DNA from: an uncultured Clostridia bacterium
GTDB lineage: Bacteria; Bacillota; Clostridia; Christensenellales; Pumilibacteraceae
Length of the DNA stretch: 14,448 bases
Assembly (NCBI GenBank): GCA_947588325.1
Contig: CANPYH010000025.1
Coordinates: 1 to 14,448, forward strand
Reading direction: 5' to 3'
Positions 1 through 5,666 of the stretch are shown here, piece after piece. A program made the translations under genes and the position numbers. How positions within the stretch are numbered: the stretch's first letter is position 1; each line of letters begins with the position of its first letter. Below the pieces are notes generated by a model, which worked only from the letters and a program-made list of their open reading frames with translations, did not search any database and was not told the origin of the DNA.

Positions 1-2
1 AC

Positions 3-2636
3 GGAGCACTGCCTCTTCAAAAAGGCGCTAAAATAAGCGTGTTCGGAAAAAACAGCATAAACCTGTCATACGGCGGAAGCGGATCAAGCGGCGGATTCAA
101 GGAGACATACACGGGATTGTACGAGTGCCTCGAGGACGCGGGGTTTACCGTTAATCCTACGTTAAAGGCGTTTTATGAAAATGATTCGCAGTCGGGCGCG
201 AAACGTTCTGCCAACCCCGGAGACCTCGACAGCGGAAAACCTGTGCAGATAACGGTGGGCGAGACCCCGCAAAGCATGTATACCGACGAAGTGAAGTCGA
301 GTTATTCGCAATACGGCGACGTCGCCATTGTCGTGATTACCCGTATCGGAGGAGAGGGCTTCGACCTTCCCAGATATCAGGGCGACACCGAGGGCGCGGT
401 TTCCGAAGATTCGCATTATCTCGAACTCGATCGCAACGAGATAGACCTTTTGAATGAGGTTTGTTCCCGCGATTTCGGGAAAGTAATCGTACTTCTGAAT
501 ACCGCGGCAGCATTCGAGGCGGCCTTCCTCGAAGATACCGACTATCTCGCATGTGCGGATAAAATCGATTCGGCAATTTCGATAGGATATACGGGCTACG
601 GCGGAATGAAGGCGCTCGGAGGCATTCTTACGGGCGAAATCAATCCGTCGGGAAGAACGGTGGACACCTGGGCTTACGACTTCTCCGCGGATCCGACCTT
701 CGATAATTTCGCAAACGGCAGCGACCCGACCACGACGGACAAATACGACTTCGACAGATATTATTTCGTAGACTACGAAGAGGGCGTATATGTCGGATAC
801 CGTTATTGGGAAACGCGCGGTTATACCGACGGCGAGGAATGGTACGACGCTAATGTCGTATATCCCTTCGGATACGGCTTGGGCTATACCTCCTTCGATT
901 GGGAAGTTAAAGAAGTAAGCGGAGAGGCAATAACAAAGGATGAGGATATAACGGTAACCGTAACCGTAAAGAACACAGGTTCGGTTGCGGGCAAGGATGT
1001 GATTCAGCTTTATTGTCAGGCGCCATACACCGACGGCGGAATCGAAAAACCGCATAAAACGTTGGTGGGCTTTGCGAAAACCGAACTGATCGCTCCCGAT
1101 AAAACCGCCGACGTCACCATAACCTTCCGTCCGTACAGCGCCGCTTCATACGATTACAGGGACGCGAATAAAAACGGTTTTTACGGATATGAATTGGAAA
1201 AGGGCGATTATGTTCTGCACGTAGCGAAGAACGCGCACGATACGGTGAAGGAAATAAACCTCAATGCGCCTGCCGATATACGGTATGACAAGGATCCGTA
1301 TACCGAGTCGGACGTCGGCAACAGATTTACGGCGGACGGGGCGATAACGGAAACGGACCTGACCCACGTTTATGACAGCGATTGGCAGCTTGACACCGTT
1401 TTGTCCCGCAGGAATTGGCAGGAGACCTGGCCGACGCCGTCGACGGAAGCACAGCATGCGGCGGGGCAGGAGCTTCGGGACCAACTTGCCGATAAAACCA
1501 CGAACAATCCCATTGATTACAACTCATACGATTATCCGCTTTTCGGGGAAAAGGCAGACCTCGGCGTTCGCGACCTGCTTCCCGAGGAGACACCGCAAAC
1601 AACGTATCGGGCGATAGTGGGCTACGACGATGAGCGTTGGGAGACAATTCTTAACCAGTGCACCGAGAGCGAACTTAAAAATCTGCACGATTACGGCGTT
1701 TTCAACACTCTTGCAATAGAAAGCATAGGGCTTCCGACAACAAGAGACAGCGATGGTCCTGCGGGTTGGACTTGCTTCATGGACGACAAAATAATCGGAT
1801 ATAATTATTGCAGCGAGCCCGTCATGGCTTCTTCCTGGAATACCGAGCTTATCGAAAAACTCGGTACCGCATTGGGCGAAGAGGGCGTTTGGGGCGACGC
1901 GTCGACAGGAACCCCTTATTCGAGCATTTACGCACCGGGAGTAAACATTCACAGGAATTCTTTCGGCGGAAGATGCGCGGAATACTTCTCGGAAGATCCC
2001 TTCATAACCGGCAAAATGGCGGCGGCGGAAATACGCGGCGCTCAGAGCAGAGGCGTAGTTTGCGCAATCAAACATTTTGCGGTAAACGAACAGGAAACTC
2101 ACCGTTCGATAAACGGCGACATTTCCTGGGTAGGCGAACAGGCGCTCAGAGAAATCTATCTCAAAGGCTTCGAAATAGCCATAAAAGAAAGCGAGTGCCG
2201 CGGATTGATGACGAGCTTCAACCGTATCGGAACGAAGTGGACGGGCGGCGATTACCGTCTTTGCACGGAGATCCTGCGCGGCGAATGGGGCTTCCGAGGA
2301 TATGTAGTCTGCGACTTTGCCGCAGGCGCCGCATATATGAACAGCCGTCAGATGGCTTATGCCGGCGGAGATATCAACTTGCGCAATCCTGCCGTGAGCT
2401 GGTATTCCGCAGGGGATACGGGCGACGCGATCGTATTGAGACAATGCGCGAAAAATATAATGTATGCGGTTGTCAACAGCAATGCGATGAACGGTGAAGT
2501 GACGGGATACAATATGCCTTTGTGGTATATTATGCTCATTGTCATCGATGTTATTGTGTTTGTCGGCTTTGCCGCTTGGGGCGTTATTGCCATAATACTT
2601 TACAAGAGAAAAAATCCCAAGAATAAAGCCGAATAA
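3..2636 (+). CDS. Membrane-anchored GH3 glycosidase, permuted domain order, 5' end outside window
   Basis: Probable exo-acting beta-glycosidase (beta-glucosidase or beta-xylosidase type) releasing terminal sugars at the outer face of the cytoplasmic membrane. The frame is open from base 3 and already encodes GALPLQKGAKISVFG, which matches TLPLEDVDKINLFG inside the complete paralogue at 5667-8654, so the GTG at 39 is not the true start and the gene is cut by the window edge. Domain order is alpha/beta sandwich, then fibronectin III-like, then the TIM barrel, the reverse of the usual GH3 order; this arrangement is known from rumen Clostridia such as Butyrivibrio fibrisolvens. Visible motifs: GGEG (likely acid/base Glu at 354-356), DSDGP (Asp 1752-1754), KHFAVN (from 2070), and the nucleophile Asp in VVCDF (2313-2315); Cys before this Asp is uncommon. 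One C-terminal membrane helix (about 2520-2600) ends in YKRKNPKNK, a basic, probably cytoplasmic tail. Sugar specificity cannot be read from sequence. Confidence 0.93.
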   Translation, partial: GALPLQKGAKISVFGKNSINLSYGGSGSSGGFKETYTGLYECLEDAGFTVNPTLKAFYENDSQSGAKRSANPGDLDSGKPVQITVGETPQSMYTDEVKSSYSQYGDVAIVVITRIGGEGFDLPRYQGDTEGAVSEDSHYLELDRNEIDLLNEVCSRDFGKVIVLLNTAAAFEAAFLEDTDYLACADKIDSAISIGYTGYGGMKALGGILTGEINPSGRTVDTWAYDFSADPTFDNFANGSDPTTTDKYDFDRYYFVDYEEGVYVGYRYWETRGYTDGEEWYDANVVYPFGYGLGYTSFDWEVKEVSGEAITKDEDITVTVTVKNTGSVAGKDVIQLYCQAPYTDGGIEKPHKTLVGFAKTELIAPDKTADVTITFRPYSAASYDYRDANKNGFYGYELEKGDYVLHVAKNAHDTVKEINLNAPADIRYDKDPYTESDVGNRFTADGAITETDLTHVYDSDWQLDTVLSRRNWQETWPTPSTEAQHAAGQELRDQLADKTTNNPIDYNSYDYPLFGEKADLGVRDLLPEETPQTTYRAIVGYDDERWETILNQCTESELKNLHDYGVFNTLAIESIGLPTTRDSDGPAGWTCFMDDKIIGYNYCSEPVMASSWNTELIEKLGTALGEEGVWGDASTGTPYSSIYAPGVNIHRNSFGGRCAEYFSEDPFITGKMAAAEIRGAQSRGVVCAIKHFAVNEQETHRSINGDISWVGEQALREIYLKGFEIAIKESECRGLMTSFNRIGTKWTGGDYRLCTEILRGEWGFRGYVVCDFAAGAAYMNSRQMAYAGGDINLRNPAVSWYSAGDTGDAIVLRQCAKNIMYAVVNSNAMNGEVTGYNMPLWYIMLIVIDVIVFVGFAAWGVIAIILYKRKNPKNKAE

Positions 2637-2660
2637 ATAAATTCATTTTCCTCCCCCACA

Positions 2661-2704
2661 AACGTAAGCCTCCGAAACCGATGTTCAGGAGGCTTGCGTT
2701 TTTT
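2661..2704 (+). terminator. Rho-independent terminator of the first GH3 gene
   Basis: Inverted repeat of 13 bp (2661-2673 with 2688-2700, one G-T pair), loop of 14 bases, followed directly by a run of six T (2699-2704). It lies 25 bases after the GH3 stop codon and is the canonical intrinsic terminator shape. Confidence 0.92.
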
Positions 2705-2770
2705 ATAAAACGAAAATCTCGCCATAGTGATATGCGCTTCCAAAACTGTCCGACTTTTTGGGGCATATCA

Positions 2771-2840
2771 TATCGGCGGTTTTCTATATAATTTGTCTGT
2801 TTACAAAATCTGTCGGGTTGAAAATGCTAAATCCGTCGGA
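2771..2840 (+). repeat. Left copy of an imperfect ~70-bp direct repeat bounding the ATPase gene
   Basis: Begins TATCGGCGGT, contains TTTGTCTGTT and runs into the first two 23-bp units. With one single-base gap, roughly 55 of 69 positions match 4357-4427 by eye. The sequences outside the repeats do not match each other. The distance between equivalent bases of the two copies is about 1586 bp. Confidence 0.75.
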
Positions 2841-2915
2841 ATGAAAAGGTAAAATCTGTCGGGTTGAAAAGGCAAAATCTGTCGGGTTGAAAAGGCAAAA
2901 TCTGTCGGAATAGAC
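2805..2915 (+). repeat. Five tandem copies of a 23-bp repeat
   Basis: Units start at 2805, 2828, 2851, 2874 and 2897, an exact 23-bp period. The consensus core is AAATCTGTCGGGTTGAAAA; unit 2 and unit 5 carry GGAATG/GGAATA instead of GGGTTG, and unit 5 is cut short at 2915 where the -35 box of the ATPase promoter begins. Units 3 and 4 are identical. There are no unique spacers and no internal dyad symmetry. Two further degenerate units occur after the ATPase gene (about 4391-4427). The position suggests a regulatory array or a recombination tract; neither is shown. Confidence 0.9.
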
Positions 2916-2944
2916 TTGATTCTTCTGAAAAAACGTGCTATAAT
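2916..2944 (+). promoter_or_regulatory. Sigma-A-type promoter of the ATPase gene
   Basis: -35 box TTGATT (2916-2921), 17-bp spacer, perfect TATAAT -10 box (2939-2944) with an extended TGC in front of it. The predicted start site near 2951 gives a leader of about 20 bases. The -35 box abuts the last 23-bp repeat unit, so a protein bound to the array would touch RNA polymerase. Confidence 0.85.
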
Positions 2945-2970
2945 AATGAAAAGTTACGAGGGGTTTTGCG

Positions 2971-4254
2971 ATGACAAAGATAATCGGAGAGAATAATTAC
3001 AAGCCGAGAATCGCGGACGGCATTGTCAAGCGGTATCTTTCGACGTTCGGCGCTGTGTGCATAGAGGGGCCGAAGTGGTGCGGGAAAACCTGGTGTGCGT
3101 CCTATAACAGCAACAGCGAGTTTATGATAGGGGATCCCGCGAACAACTTCCAGAACAGAACCCTTGCGGAATTATCCCCGAATTTAGTGCTTGAAGGCGA
3201 GACGCCGAGGCTCATCGACGAGTGGCAGGAAACGCCGCAAATATGGGACGCCGTTCGTTATTGCGTAGATAAGCGCGGAGAGAAGGGTCAGTTTATTCTG
3301 ACGGGTTCGTCCACGCCCAAACGGAAGGGGGTTTTGCACAGCGGAGCGGGGCGGATAGGCAAGATCCGCATGCGCACCATGTCGCTTTATGAGTCGGGCG
3401 ACTCGAGCGGGCTTGTATCGTTAAACGATCTGTGCCACGGAAAAATGTCCCCCGTTGCAACGGGAGAGGTGGGGTTAAGGACGCTTGCGGAACTGATAGT
3501 TCGCGGCGGGTGGCCGGGCAATCTCGATGTCGCGGCAGAGAATGCGTCTTTAATGCCCGAAGCGTACTTGACCGCCATTCTTGACGATGACGTCAATCGG
3601 GTGGACGGTATCAAATACGATACGGCCAAAATTATGCTCTTGCTTCGTTCGCTTGCGCGGAATGAAAGCACTACGGCAACCAATAGAAAATTACTTTCCG
3701 ATATCCGTGCGGACGGCGATTCGCTCGATGTCGAAACTATATCCACATATCTTGATGTATTTTCACGGCTGTTTCTGCTCGATAATCAGCCGCCTTTTGC
3801 CATCAATCTTCGCTCTTCCGTGCGGGTTAAGCAAGCCGAAAAGCGGCATTTTTGTGATCCTGCGCTCGCGGCGGCGTTATTGAAGGCTTCCCCCGACAGG
3901 CTGATAGGGGATCTCGAGACCTTCGGCTTTTTGTTTGAAGCGCTTTGCGAGCGTGATTTGCGTATTTACGCAGAATCGTTTGGCGGTAAGCTGTATCATT
4001 ATCAAGACTATATGGGGCGTGAGATCGACGCGGTTATAGAACTCGATAGCGGCGAATGGTGTGCCATAGAGATTAAATTGGGCGCAAAGCAGATAGACGC
4101 GGCGGCGAAGAATCTTGTTGCATTGCGGGATTGGCTGAACAAAAACGGCGCAAAAACTCCCTCTGTACTGTGCGTTGTTTGCGGGCTGGGTAACGCCGCA
4201 TACAAGAGACCCGACGGCGTGTTTGTAGTTCCCATAACGGCGTTAAAACCGTAG
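2971..4254 (+). CDS. AAA-type ATPase with DUF4143 (AAA_14/DUF4143, COG1373)
   Basis: Cytoplasmic P-loop ATPase of 427 residues, the usual size for this family, whose cellular role is not established. Visible features: Walker A GPKWCGKT (33-40), Walker B RLIDE (80-84), sensor-like TGSSTP (111-116), a winged-helix-like stretch (about 235-270), then a C-terminal half with a PD-(D/E)XK nuclease-like signature: Asp353 in GREIDAVIE, and Glu367-x-Lys369 in AIEIKLG. The triad being intact suggests, without proving, a nuclease fold. The ATG is preceded by GAGGGG at 2958-2963, seven bases upstream. The gene is monocistronic, with its own promoter and a terminator at 4342-4373, and sits between direct repeats, as expected for a mobile or recently acquired cassette. 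Related genes are often present in many copies in gut anaerobes. Confidence 0.92.
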   Translation: MTKIIGENNYKPRIADGIVKRYLSTFGAVCIEGPKWCGKTWCASYNSNSEFMIGDPANNFQNRTLAELSPNLVLEGETPRLIDEWQETPQIWDAVRYCVDKRGEKGQFILTGSSTPKRKGVLHSGAGRIGKIRMRTMSLYESGDSSGLVSLNDLCHGKMSPVATGEVGLRTLAELIVRGGWPGNLDVAAENASLMPEAYLTAILDDDVNRVDGIKYDTAKIMLLLRSLARNESTTATNRKLLSDIRADGDSLDVETISTYLDVFSRLFLLDNQPPFAINLRSSVRVKQAEKRHFCDPALAAALLKASPDRLIGDLETFGFLFEALCERDLRIYAESFGGKLYHYQDYMGREIDAVIELDSGEWCAIEIKLGAKQIDAAAKNLVALRDWLNKNGAKTPSVLCVVCGLGNAAYKRPDGVFVVPITALKP

Positions 4255-4341
4255 TTAATTGTGATTGAAAAAAGGCTTAACATGCAGGCCTTGCGAGAAT
4301 TTGCTCTTATTCTCCGCAAAATACGCTACATGCGTAAGACG

Positions 4342-4373
4342 AAGAAAGACCGTCGTTATCGGCGGTCTTTCTT
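4342..4373. terminator. Hairpin terminator between the ATPase and macro-domain genes
   Basis: 11-bp perfect stem (4342-4352 AAGAAAGACCG with 4363-4373 CGGTCTTTCTT), 10-base loop. The right arm is T-rich and the left arm A-rich, so it can act in both directions for the convergent ATPase (+) and macro (-) genes. No long uninterrupted T run follows, so strength is uncertain. Its right arm is part of the right-hand direct repeat. Confidence 0.75.
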
Positions 4374-4427
4374 TATGGTTTGTCTGTTAACTAAATCCGT
4401 CGGAATGAAAACACTAAATTCGTGTCA
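4357..4427 (+). repeat. Right copy of the ~70-bp direct repeat, with two degenerate 23-bp units
   Basis: Shares TATCGGCGGT, TTTGTCTGTT and AAATCCGTCGGAATGAAAA with the region upstream of the ATPase. It ends at the stop codon of the macro-domain gene (4425-4427), so the repeat border coincides with a gene border. Confidence 0.75.
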
Positions 4428-4922
4428 CAACTCGTCGTACACCGAAAGGGACAATTTGTAGGTGTCCTCGTCGTAGATTACGAGGTACGGCTCGGACTCG
4501 GCGTCCGCATATTCCGAGAGGGCGGTCAGGGCGACCTTTATCGCCTCTTTGACGGGATAGCCGTATGCTCCCGCCGAGATGAGAGGGAAGGCGACCGTCC
4601 GAAGCCCATGTTCGCGGGCAAGGTTCATGGAGCTTGTGTAACAGCTTTCGAGGAGAGCCTTCTCCCCGTGATTGCCGCCATGCCATATCGGTCCGACGGT
4701 GTGAATGACGTACCTTGCGGGCAGACGATACCCCTTGGTTATTTTCGCCTCACCCGTTTCGCACCCGCCGAGCGTCCTGCACTCCGCCAAAAGCTCCGGC
4801 CCTGCCGCCCTATGGATGGCTCCGTCCACACCGCCGCCGCCCAACAAGGATCGATTGGCGGCATTGACGATAGCGTCTCCGCGAAAAGTAGTTATATCTC
4901 CGCAAATGATTTTCGGTCGCAT
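4425..4922 (-). CDS. Stand-alone macro-domain protein (YmdB-like ADP-ribose binding/deacetylase)
   Basis: Cytoplasmic protein of 165 residues, the normal length of a single macro domain. It probably binds ADP-ribose or hydrolyses O-acetyl-ADP-ribose or mono-ADP-ribosyl marks. Visible motifs in order: CGDIT (7-11), DAIVNAANRSLLGGGGVDGAIHRAAG near 16-41 with the Asn and Asp typical of active MacroD/YmdB members, YVIHTVGPIW, and the phosphate loop PLISAGAYGYP. The start ATG has a G5 run four bases upstream (4927-4931) as a weak ribosome binding site. No confident promoter is visible; it could be read from the 111-residue gene upstream on the same strand, 174 bases away. Neighbours do not include a recognisable ADP-ribosyltransferase toxin, so its partner is unknown. 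Confidence 0.92.
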   Translation of the reverse strand: MRPKIICGDITTFRGDAIVNAANRSLLGGGGVDGAIHRAAGPELLAECRTLGGCETGEAKITKGYRLPARYVIHTVGPIWHGGNHGEKALLESCYTSSMNLAREHGLRTVAFPLISAGAYGYPVKEAIKVALTALSEYADAESEPYLVIYDEDTYKLSLSVYDEL

Positions 4923-5029
4923 AATACCCCCATATAACAGTTATTGATTCGCTTGTATTCGCTTATCTTGGTTTAACTTTTAATCGGTCCCGCCAATCAC
5001 GCTCTGCCCATCGGTCGCTTTTATCGCTG

Positions 5030-5107
5030 ATACTCCGTGAGTATTGCGCCGTTATCGCCCTTAATATACTCCGCTATCTGTGCGCCTCTGCCGCTACTAA
5101 TACTCCG
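5030..5107. repeat. Three ATACTCCG repeats in the 174-bp gap between the macro and small genes
   Basis: ATACTCCG occurs at 5030-5037, 5066-5073 and 5100-5107, with partly similar sequence in between (shared GCGCC and AAT), suggesting a decayed repeat of about 35 bp. The first copy forms a small hairpin ATACTC-CGT-GAGTAT. The rest of 4923-5096 shows no clear gene or promoter. Confidence 0.35.
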
Positions 5108-5432
5108 CGGCAAGGAAGCGAAGTTCCTGCTTGCGAAGGCGGAAGGGCTTATGTAGGCGCGCCTTTTTACGCCGCGTCTGCCGTCTGAGCGCAAGGCTCT
5201 CTTCTTTCTCTATGTAGGGGATAAACTTCTGGATCTTCTCCAATGTCTTAATCGTGCAAGTGCTGTGGGTGCGCGAGAAGTCGTAGATAACGTCCAAGAG
5301 CACGCCGCGTTCGAAGAACTCTTTGTTGCTCCGACGGAACTTTTGCGTAAAGAGGTAGTATCTGTGCTGCCCGTCGGACAGGTAAAAGCTCTGCTCCGCC
5401 TTTCTCGTCGTTCTGCAAAATACCGTAATCAT
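5097..5432 (-). CDS. Small basic hypothetical protein, 111 residues
   Basis: Not recognised as a characterised family. It has no signal peptide or membrane segment. The central part (RYYLFTQKFRRSNKEFF to about KIQKFIPYIEKEE) reads as a compact, mostly helical domain, and the C-terminal 30 residues are strongly basic (RRQTRRKKARLHK and onwards), which would suit binding to nucleic acid. Short proteins with a similar YYLFTQK and TLEK..PYIEKE look recur in gut Clostridia, but this is an impression, not a search result. That it is a real gene is supported by a near-perfect AAGGAGG at 5438-5444 five bases before the ATG and a good promoter at 5489-5517. It may share a transcript with the macro gene downstream. 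Confidence 0.75.
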   Translation of the reverse strand: MITVFCRTTRKAEQSFYLSDGQHRYYLFTQKFRRSNKEFFERGVLLDVIYDFSRTHSTCTIKTLEKIQKFIPYIEKEESLALRRQTRRKKARLHKPFRLRKQELRFLAAEY

Positions 5433-5437
5433 CTCGT

Positions 5438-5444
5438 CCTCCTT
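5438..5444 (-). promoter_or_regulatory. Strong Shine-Dalgarno AAGGAGG of the 111-residue gene
   Basis: AAGGAGG on the minus strand, five bases before the ATG at 5430-5432. It fixes the start codon and shows that this short frame is translated. Confidence 0.85.
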
Positions 5445-5488
5445 ATAATTTTTCAGTCGCTCGCTCGTGCAAATTCTTCCGTAGCCTA

Positions 5489-5517
5489 TATATACTATTA
5501 TTTCGGTTAAAAGTCAA
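5489..5517 (-). promoter_or_regulatory. Promoter of the 111-residue gene
   Basis: On the minus strand, -35 TTGACT (5512-5517), 17-bp spacer, -10 TATATA (5489-5494), giving a leader of roughly 50 bases. Confidence 0.7.
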
Positions 5518-5530
5518 CAGCGTGACGGGC

Positions 5531-5558
5531 TTATATGTCACAAAATAGTGACATATAA
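5531..5558. promoter_or_regulatory. Perfect 11-bp palindrome, probable operator
   Basis: TTATATGTCAC (5531-5541), six-base spacer AAAATA, then GTGACATATAA (5548-5558). No T run follows on either strand, so an intrinsic terminator is unlikely. The palindrome is 13 bases upstream of the -35 box of the 111-residue gene, and a further GTGAC half-site lies at 5522-5526 beside that box. A dimeric regulator binding site is the simplest reading. Confidence 0.6.
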
Positions 5559-5570
5559 CATGCGCATTCT

Positions 5571-5637
5571 CCCCGCCCGCATAGCGGGGAAGCGGCAGGA
5601 CTTACCCACCGCTTCCGCTGTCGGGGTTATTGCCCCG
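5571..5637. other. Cluster of GC-rich hairpins downstream of the second GH3 gene
   Basis: Three adjacent potential stems: CCCCGC with GCGGGG (5571-5576/5584-5589), AAGCGG with CCGCTT (5590-5595/5609-5614) and CGGGG with CCCCG (5622-5626/5633-5637). They lie after the minus-strand GH3 stop codon but lack a T tract on that strand. They may protect or end the transcript, or be a REP-like repeat. Confidence 0.4.
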
Positions 5638-5666
5638 TGTGACTTGCTATTCGTGGGTTGCTTGGG

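Noticed and set aside
39..41. GTG at 39 as the start of the first GH3 gene
   Set aside because: The frame is open to the window edge and the residues encoded before it (GALPLQKGAKIS) align with internal residues of the complete paralogue, so the true start is upstream of the window.
162..1055. Long antisense open frame within the first GH3 gene
   Set aside because: The opposite strand encodes conserved GH3 domains; the antisense product shows no domain and has low-complexity composition typical of a shadow frame.
1524..2444. Antisense open frame over the TIM barrel of the first GH3 gene
   Set aside because: It is opposite catalytic motifs KHFAVN and VVCDF and has no ribosome binding site or recognisable family.
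2728..2770. Eight-base inverted repeat TGATATGC/GCATATCA as a terminal repeat of the cassette
   Set aside because: Both arms lie on the same (left) side of the ATPase gene and the match is short, so it is probably chance.
2805..2915. CRISPR array
   Set aside because: The 23-bp units follow each other directly with no unique spacers, and no cas genes are nearby.
4261..4461. 66-codon open frame after the ATPase gene
   Set aside because: It reads through the terminator hairpin and into the end of the macro gene, and has no homology signal.
5531..5558. Intrinsic terminator reading of the palindrome
   Set aside because: The stem is AT-rich and neither side is followed by a T run, so an operator is the better fit.
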